Both the position numbers and the translations under genes were made by a program. This document shows, one piece after another, positions 51,501 through 60,500 of a DNA stretch of 64,000 bases; position 1 is the stretch's first letter, and the number at the start of each line of letters is the position of its first letter. This DNA is from Strigamia acuminata (lineage: Eukaryota; Arthropoda; Chilopoda; Geophilomorpha; Linotaeniidae). Under the pieces are notes generated by a model. It was not told the DNA's origin. It worked only from the letters and a program-made list of their open reading frames with translations, and ran no database searches. The stretch spans positions 11,966,001-12,030,000 of the forward strand of contig OX442316.1 of NCBI GenBank assembly GCA_949358305.1. Reading direction: 5' to 3'.

Positions 51501-54500
51501 TTCAATAATTCCGTCACCAACCCGTTGCTTCATCAGCGACGAGTTTGTTCATCCACGTCAAAGTTTCGTCGGAAACTCGTTGAATAGTGCGTTCAACAAC
51601 GCGTACATTCGTAAGTTTTTCGAAATTTATTTTAAAACGATTATAATATGTTAGATTCTAAGTTTGAATTTAAATATTTTGTGTAATTTTTTGAGTTTTT
51701 CTAGTGTTTGTTTTTCTGAAGAAAATAACCAGTTATTTTTGTAACCATTTATTCAATAATTTAAACATTATTTAATAAAACATTTTGAAGCATTCCATTT
51801 TTCGGTTTAGAGATTTTTAATTCTGTTAAAAATTCGACGAAAAATTAGTTTGATCTTCGGTTACGATAAAAGTTGAGATTAATGATGATTTCCGGTGAAC
51901 TTGTTTGTTTTTGAGAATTAGTCGAAGTGTTTGCACTTCAGCCTAATTAAGGGGGACTTGTGACGGTCATGACGTCATATTTAGTCCCAAGTTCACCGAT
52001 AGATGGCGCTATTTCCCATTTCGGCGGGAAATTCGAATATACATGTTATTTATGTGATATTTATATAAAATTAAAGGTTTTATATAAATCCACGGTATCC
52101 TTAGATATTATATCATACTAGTATGATATAGTTGAGTCTTTATTCCTCCAGTTGTGTTATGATTTGGACAAATTATAACAACACCTGGGCAAAAGGATTA
52201 AGTCACCCCTCACCACCCACAGTGTTTGAAGATACACTTTGAATTAAGACAATAGCCTTAATTGCAAATGTGTCCTCCGTATCCACTTCCTGGGACAGAC
52301 TTTGTAGAAGACTGTGTCCCCTGTATCCACTTCCTATTTACTAGGATTGGACAGTTTTGAGTGACCAGTGTTCCTATTGGAGCAATGGTCAACTCATTGT
52401 TTCTACTGAGCATATATTCCAGTGTAAACCGGAAATAGCTCGCTCTTGTTTTTGTTTCTGTTTGATATCTACTTGAGCCCTTATTCTACGCTTCGCTTCG
52501 CTTCGCTTCATGCCAACATTCCGTTGTAGGGGCACGTGCATTAAATTCCGTGCTCAAACCCTTTCCGTACTTCATGCCAACATTCCGTTGTAGGGGCACG
52601 TGCAGTAAAATGCCGTGCTCAAACCCTTTACCTGACTACATGCCAACATTCCGTTGTAGGGGCACGTGCATTTTATGCCGTGCTCAATTCCTTTTTCCGC
52701 CGAGACATTAGGGTCAAACCTAGTGTTGGATTGACGTGAGCGCCATTGATTCAATTCTGGGCTGGTTGTACTTTGGTGCAACAGAATCGACAGGGTCTTT
52801 TCATAATCGTTTTATTTATACAGGTTTTTTTAGTTATGTTTGGTTATTAGATTATTTGTAATTTAATAACTCAATTCATACCTTTGCATGTTTGGATTTA
52901 TTCGTAAATTTAACATGAGTTTCGAAGTCTAACTTTGAGTAACTTTTATTTATGGTTATTTTGATAATCATAAATAGACCAATTGGTAAATATCTACGAA
53001 TAGATATTTAAACCAATGGTCACCCAAAGTTGTGACGATGCAGCAAAGACAACCGCATTCCTCGGATAATTTGGTTACACAGAACCAACCGAAGCAGACG
53101 ACAATCAGTCCGATTGCAGACGACACCTTTTACGCCCGAAATAAGAACTTTACACACTCTTATTTCAAGGCTGAACACAACTGTTAACGTTATTAGGGCT
53201 TTTTGAGCCACTCGTTTGTATAGTTAGTTACACACATATTTTACTGGCCATTTTGTCGGCCATAGTTATTATATAACTTATTTTGACTTGAATAAATGTT
53301 CTATGTTTTGAGAAACATAAACGCTTCATTCTTTGCACTTTACTACACTCTGCAGTTTCACTTGTCCTTTTAGCCTTAATTCCTATCCCGGGTAGTCATC
53401 GTCACACACTAGTCGGGTGACCAAGCGATTTTTCCGCTGAAGAAATGTTTTTGGCCTGGCGCCTGAGCTGGCATAATCGACAGTCCGTAGGATGGGCCCG
53501 CTGGAATTGGGTCTTGACGTTGAAATCGACGAGTTGACGGGCTGTATTGTCGTAAATTGTCCTGAGGTCTTTATAGCCTTTTTGGTCGCTTTTACAGCAA
53601 CACCAGCAGCAGGATTCAATGTTGATGAAGGTCTCGTTTTCTTCTTGACCAGGGAGACCGGCATTTCTTCTGGTTGAACTGATTCGAGCTCCGTTTGGTA
53701 GGTATCTCCTCGTTCATCTCGTTCATTCAGCAGTTTGACCAACTCGGCCGAATGTTTGGAAATCGAAGCTGGTGGAGACTTCTTTTTTAGCGTTGGCGAA
53801 ACTGGTGTCTCTACTGATTGAATCGCTGGGAGTACATGCTTGTGAGCGATCTTCCGTGGCTTCCGCTTCTTGTGAAGTTGGATGGCCGATTCGGCCAAGT
53901 GTTTGTTACTAACAAGTACAAGTTCTTGCTGTATGGTCGACGAATCTAGGAGAATGGACCTCCAGTAGTCTAAAAAATTATCTTGGTTACCGGTATTCAT
54001 CGGTGGTGTCCAGAGACATATTGCGTCTGCGAGGGCAATTCGATTGCTTGTGGCGGTGCTCTGAGTTAAAATGCTGCAGAGTCCCGCGACCAATAATTGT
54101 TGTAAAGCGGAGAGTTGAATGTCCAGGGCATTGGTTGGCTCCATGTCGCGCAGATGATTGATTATACGCTGCCAATTTTGAATGGTTTTGCTAATTTGAG
54201 TCCTTTGATACTCATTCAGGTCTTCCATCAAAATATCTTGTGTGTCACGAGGCAATACTTCAACACTGGACTTCGTCATGTCATAATTTTGGTCAAACGA
54301 TCGGCTTTGAGTCAAAGAAACTGTTTCGAATTTCTCAGCCGGAAATTGGGATTTTGTGGTGCTTGTTTTTGGATACACAGAGGTCGTGATGGAGTTTCTA
54401 ACAATAGATACTTCTTGTGCATTCGGATGTGTTAACACTGGGGTCAAATGGGTAATTGGTTTCTCCAAATTTTCAACTTGCATTAACACTGGGGTTGAAT

Positions 54501-57500
54501 TGATAATTGACTTTTCCCAATTTTCAACTTGCGTTGCCCAATCCATAGCCGTTTGGTCGGCAGTCTGTGAAAATTCCAAGGGATAATCTTTTTTGATTTT
54601 TGCCGCTGTTGGCACGGAATTAATATTTTCCAACAAGGCGATTGATGTTGGAGTGGCGGAGATCGGCGCATCACTGGTTGAGACATAAATTTCCGTCGGC
54701 TGCGATGTGTCGGTCTCTGCGTCCCATCGTTTCTCTGCTTTGCTGAGAGGCTTTTCCTTTGCAATTGTCCCAGATGCATTAAACGAACCTTTTGTAAAAA
54801 GTTTTTTAGGCTTACATTTAATTTCAGTCACATGTTTAGCTAACACTACACTGGTGTTACTAATTGTTGAGCCGGTTTCTTTTTCGGCTTTCACTTTAGC
54901 TTTGAGATCGACTTCATTCATCGAGTCAACAATGGTAAGTCGAGTATGAGAATGAGAAGTTTTTGTAGAACAATGAGGATTCTGCACTTGATTAATGTTT
55001 TTTGCCGGTTTCTCGGCAAATGTAGCTGCACTTGATCTCTCGAAAGTTTGTTCTCGGTATTCAAATGTTTTTTCAATCTCTTCAGTCGCGTTATAAATTG
55101 GGGTCCAATCTGAGAGCGAAGATGCACATGTTTGAGGACGACTTTGTTGTCCCCCCACCTTAGGTGAACGCGTTGACTGTTCACTGCTGAAAGCGGAATT
55201 TTCACGTCTTGATTGATATGGCGGAGAACAATCACTACTTTTTTCGCATTCCCTCTTTGGTGGATTAATATATGTTGGTGAACCGTAATGTGATTGAGAG
55301 TCATTGAAATTATTTTCGATATCTGAATTTTTGCAGAAGTTGCTGGATAATTTCGCACTTTGTTCACAATTTTTTGAGTCTATTATATTCAATAATGCAT
55401 GGCTATTATTAAATATTTCATCACTTGAAGTGTTCCATTTTTTACAGTCAGAAGCTTCCATCGTTGAACTTCTTTTCGTTTGAAATTTTCGTTTGTCATT
55501 ACTGGACGCACAGAACGAACGATTATTGTCAGTAGTTGCAAGATTAACCATTTTAGGTTTGAACGCCGTGACATCCGGCGGATTCGGTTGTTGAGTTGTA
55601 AACTCGGCTGATCGAATCTTCTTCAAGAGTTCGTCTATCTCTTCCTGAGATTTTTGTATTTCCGCAAATTTTGCCGTCCATTCGGTTTTGTGAAATTGTC
55701 GGCATGGTGATGATGGTGTTTCACGAATTTCATGCGACTTTTTCCATTTTCGATCCGCATCTAACCGTTGTTGTGGTTGTAAGGTGAAGGATTCGTCCTC
55801 ACGGTGGGATAAATTCTTTGTACGCACTTGTCGCAGATTGGCTATTTCTTGAAGTTCCAATTCGCGGGCTTTAGTTCTATTACAAATTTCTTCGTCTAGA
55901 GCTTGTTTAGTTTCGTCAAGCTCTCTGCTTGTTCTTTCCAATTCTTCAATTTCGGCACTTTCATTTGCATTTTCCTCGGCCGCACAATGTTTATTTAAAA
56001 CGAGTTTGGCTTGTGATAAATTCAATCGGTCACGAGTTAGTTCCATTTCGAATGCTAATGTCTCTATTCGATAATCCATTTCATCGACAAATTGTTCGCT
56101 TTCAAAATTGATCGTGGCTAGGCGAATTTTCTCGGCCGCGTCTGGATCTACGAGGAGAACTTCGGCAACGAGCGCTTCAAACTCTGGTGACCGCTGAGGA
56201 AATTCATATCTTTGTCTTGGAGTCGAGGTGCGTGGTTGAGTACGATCATTTACTTTGTCAATACTCCTTTTTGTTTCAGCATCCATTTCACGATCCGTTG
56301 AAACATTTTTGAATTTTTGAAATGAACGTTTTTTCGCATCAAGTGAAATTTCAGCCGATATCTCGGCTTCGGCGATTTCCAATCGAGTTTCGGCTGAGCG
56401 TTTAGCCGTTACTTCCTTTGGAAAACTACTGCGCCGAGTTTGGGCACCTTGTGGGCAGTTAGACCCGACTATTGGACGACTATACGTCCTTCCCTCAATT
56501 GGCGAAGGGACTTCATCATGTAACTTAGGCATGATGGCAAGAATGTTACAAAAAGAGAAGAAAGATGATAGGAAAGTTAGAAAAATAGGTAAAAAATACT
56601 AAAATGGGGAAAAACAAGATTTTTTAATTTTTTAATCTTACTTTAAATTCTAAAAATTCTAAAAATTGGGATAATCCCGGACGGGCCCCCAAGTGTTGCG
56701 TTCCTGGATGTTCCCAAAATATATGATAATAATAATTGCACAGAATATTAATCTAATTCAATGCAAAAGGTCCCGGTATTCAACCTGTGGAAAGCAGTTG
56801 AATGCCGTAAAAGGTCTTCTATCGGGTTTGGCAGTTAAGTTGGTGTCTAGGGGTTTTTTGGCTGTGGTTTTTGTGTCTAGGGGTTTTTTGGTAGCAAATG
56901 CAATAATAACAAGTAATTTAAAAAAGGATAAACAGTTTTATTAACGTTAAAATTAAGGAGTAATATAAATACAAGGGATAAATGAATAATTAAATGAATA
57001 TTGATAAAGTTAAACAAGGAAAGAAGAGAAAGGCGCGAGAACAATGGAATTGTTCGCGCGCGCGGAAACAATAGGTTGAGAAAATGGCGGCAACGAATCG
57101 CCGTGAAAATTGGTGCAAATGCACACAAACGGGCGCGGAATCGTGAGATTTCGCGATGTGATTCGGCTGTGGAGCCAGAATCGTGGCCAGCTAAATAGCC
57201 AGGCCGGGGTGGAGAATACGAGGTGTGAACCCTCGAGTTGAAACGGGAAATTCTCCGTTGAAAACTCACGAGTCCAACTGGCGTAGTTCGCACTGTCGAA
57301 TTCGGTTTTCAGGTCCGTTTCTTCTCGGCAAATTATCGTCGTCGGCAGGTCGAGCGTCGAGGTTTCGTCGGCTTTCGCGCGTCGTCCCTCGTCAACTCGG
57401 CGGCTGGCTGGCGTCGATCTTCAACGTATGTTGATCGAATTACCGTCGTCGGTGGCTAGCGTCGAGGTTTCGTCGGCTTGGCGCGCGTCGTCCCTCGTCA

Positions 57501-60500
57501 GCTTGGCGTCTTCCAGGCGTCGGTCTACGATGGCGTGTGTACGTTTATCTTCGGGCGGCGGCGGAAACAACGGTTGCTCGGTCCGTTGCACGTCGACTTC
57601 GTCGTCCGGGAAGGAGTCACTTGATGTGGATTGGCATCAAGCAAATCGGATGAAACTTTGCAATTACTCACGGATCACGGACAAAACAGTGTTGGTTTGG
57701 TTGAACAAAGCTGTGTCGGTGTGAACGGTGTGAGGAGGAGGCAAAGAGTGAGTAATAAACGAATTTATTACTCAAACTTTGGCCGGAAAATCGGTCGAGT
57801 GCGCATGCGTGGCATGCACCTGGCACACTTCGTGCCCAGCAACGGTGCAAATTAGGAGCTGGCCATAGCAACCCCCCAATTTGGCAGTTAGGTTGCCATG
57901 GCAGTCCTAACGGCTTCTGTTTAACAGCCGAAAGCACTTGGCAATTGCAAATAAAATGAGTATTTTATTTGCACAAGCAAGCAAAAAATATGTAATTATT
58001 TTAACAAATAATTCATTAAAAACACTAAAATAAATTGATTCCTTAAATTACCAATTTCTACTATTTCTAAATAATTAAAGGGACTGTAAAACAATTTATT
58101 TAACACATTAAATAGATTAAATTATTAATTTCTTATACTCCAAATATTCCAAATAAAAGGAACATTTGAGATCACAACAACGTACACTTCGTTTGTGACG
58201 TTCAGACTTCGTTTGTTACATTAAACAAATGTAACAAACGAAAAACCGAAATTGTAATTGCTGACAAAAATGGCAGTTTTGAATAAGAGCCGCAACTATT
58301 GATCGATAAAATATTGTATTTTTAAAATTGTATTATTTACCAAATCTGTAGTGAAGACAGTTTCCGCAAGGAGTTGGTACGTATGATTGATTTGGTCGTA
58401 AAAATTCAATTCGGAGTACTTGCTGCAAATAGTAAAGCACATTAATTCAATATTTGACAAGAAAACCACTGCTTCATAAACGATCAACTGCAATATTGTA
58501 CTGAGATGTGACAGGCAATTATAAGTAGTTTATTTATGCTGAAGCGTAACAATCCAATGTACAATTTAAAGCGCCCTCGTCCCAATCTACCCCTATTATA
58601 CCATTACTTCTTTTACTTTGATGCGGTGAACAAATCAACCACTTTGTTCGATCATCATTCCACTTCTGAATTTATAAACAATGCCGGAAAAGAGGAAGGG
58701 TTAAACTGTTACTGGGGTTGTAACGCTTATACTACTCAAACCCAGGTGTAAGTGGTCACCTCTTTTCAGTATGTAATCAAAATGTTTATTTCAAGTTTTT
58801 CAGGTTTAGTGTAATAAATAAATAAATTTGCACATGAGGGTTGAAAAATACACTGAATTTACTTTAATTCAAAAAAAAAAAAACCAAAATAAAGAAATAA
58901 ACAAAAAAGTTATGACTGATTTCAGTTGTGTCACTTGCCTCAAATGAAAGTGGTCACTGCACTACTTGACTCATGTGAAAGTGGTCAAGTCATTTTAATA
59001 TCTTGTAACATCTCCTTTAGCATTAATTACTGCCTGAATACGGTCTGGCAAGGTTTCTATTAGTTCTTGACAATATTCTGGAGTGATCGAGTCCCACACT
59101 TCGTCAAAACCTACGTGTGATGGGTTTGGAAAACTGAGCAAATGAGTTGACTTTATGTTTAGAATCATTTTCCTGCTGAAATATCCATGTCAAAGGCAGT
59201 TTATTATCTGCAAATGAAAGCATAACAACCCTCCAATACTTTTTCATAAGTATATTGGTCCATGAAACCCTTAATTTAATGTTGGAAAATGATTCTAAAC
59301 ATAAAGTCAACTCATTTGCTCAGTTTTCCAAACCCATCACACGTAGGTTTTGACGAAGTGTGGGACTCGATCACTCCAGAATATTGTCAAGAACTAATAG
59401 AAACCATGCCTGACCGTATTCAGGCAGTAATTAATGCTAAAGGAGATGTTACAAGATATTAAAATGACTTGACCACTTTCACATGAGTCAAGTAGTGCAG
59501 TGACCACTTTCATTTGAGGCAAGTGACACAACTGAAATCAGTCATAACTTTTTTTTTTATTTCTTTATTTTGGTTTTTTTTTTTTGAATTAAAGTAAATT
59601 CAGTGTATTTTTCAACCCTCATGTGCAAATTTATTTATTTATTACACTAAACCTGAAAAACTTGAAATAAAAATTTTGATTACATACTGAAAAGAGGTGA
59701 CCACTTACACCTGGGTTTGAGTAGTATGTGCTTGGGTGCCACTAATCGTGTCTTGGATAGGCATGCCGCTGTAGAAGAAATAAAATCTCTCTCTTTTCGT
59801 TACATTATGGTGATGTAAACAATAAGGTTTACCTTGACTTGATTTGCAGTATCAGTGGGAGCAAACTGTGTACTCTCCCACAATTTTTCCAAAGTCAACT
59901 TGTCTGGCAAATATAAATCTAGTAATTCCACTTCACATCTGGTAATGTTAAGCTTATGTTTACGTATATGTTTCTCCGTACGTTGAATAAATTTTGAGGT
60001 TTCTCCACAAATAGTTATTGTTGGAAATGTTATATTGTGTAAAAACTCCAATTGCACAATATTACGAGTAGGATGTTTAAAACAATAAGATGCACGTTCT
60101 TGAATCATAAATATTGCCAAAGCAAGACACAGAAATAGCGTTATGTACCACATGTAATTGGTCTTGGAATTATGCAGTGTTTTGGCTGATTGTTCCAGTT
60201 TAGCATTTCTTACTTTAGCTTCTCTTATGCTGGCTGTGTATATTTTGAAAATCTTAGCTTCCATTCGATCCAGTTTTTTCATCTTTTTTCCTCTGTTTAC
60301 CCACAAGATGATTTGTTGAAGAATATCAATAATTGACAGCGTTGACAAACCCATGAATAAACTCAAGTTTCCACCAATATCCGTTAATAAACTGATTCCA
60401 TCGTAGGCTAATCGCTGAGATATGGACATTTCGATTTGATGCAGTGAAACTTTTATGCGAGTATCATCTGCTGCAGTGATAGAAGGCCGAAAAGCGTAGG

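Larger units (their letters stand above)
42485..53406 (+). mobile_element. LTR element B: Ty3/gypsy retrotransposon, apparently intact
   Basis: 10,922 bp. LTRs of 1448 bp begin TGTGAC and end GTCACA; target duplication CACT at 42481-42484 and 53407-53410. Order of internal parts: tRNA-Gln-type primer site, long leader, gag, -1 frameshift signal, pol (protease, RT, RNase H, integrase) and polypurine tract. This order and the GPY/F-like integrase tail place it in Ty3/gypsy. Equal LTR lengths with no difference seen by eye, plus open frames, indicate a young insertion that may be active. Confidence 0.95.
40068..58179 (-). mobile_element. LTR element A: non-autonomous, one giant ORF, interrupted by element B
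   Basis: LTRs of 1486 bp at both ends start TGTTG and end CAACA on the plus strand. Target duplication ACGT at 40064-40067 and 58180-58183. Orientation is minus: the primer-binding site abuts the right-hand LTR and the polypurine tract abuts the left-hand LTR. Without element B it is about 7.19 kb with a 4.2-kb interior, almost filled by one ORF. No protease, reverse transcriptase, RNase H or integrase motif is visible, so mobility would need enzymes in trans. Superfamily cannot be assigned from the LTRs alone. Confidence 0.88.
39947..58318. mobile_element. Small TA-flanked DNA transposon split by LTR element A
   Basis: Two fragments, 39947-40067 and 58184-58318, total about 256 bp once the LTR element is excluded. 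The outer ends are imperfect inverted repeats (TACCGTATTTTACCGAT at left; TACAATATTTTATCGAT when the right end is reversed) and TA lies at both edges. The paralogous intron of copy II near 33.23 kb reads straight across (GGATATATTTAAAATTGTA), so it is an empty site. Confidence 0.7.

Noticed and set aside
53383-56532. The 1049-codon minus-strand frame as a complete protein
   Set aside because: Its last seven codons and stop lie in the LTR of element B; the real frame continued at 42480.
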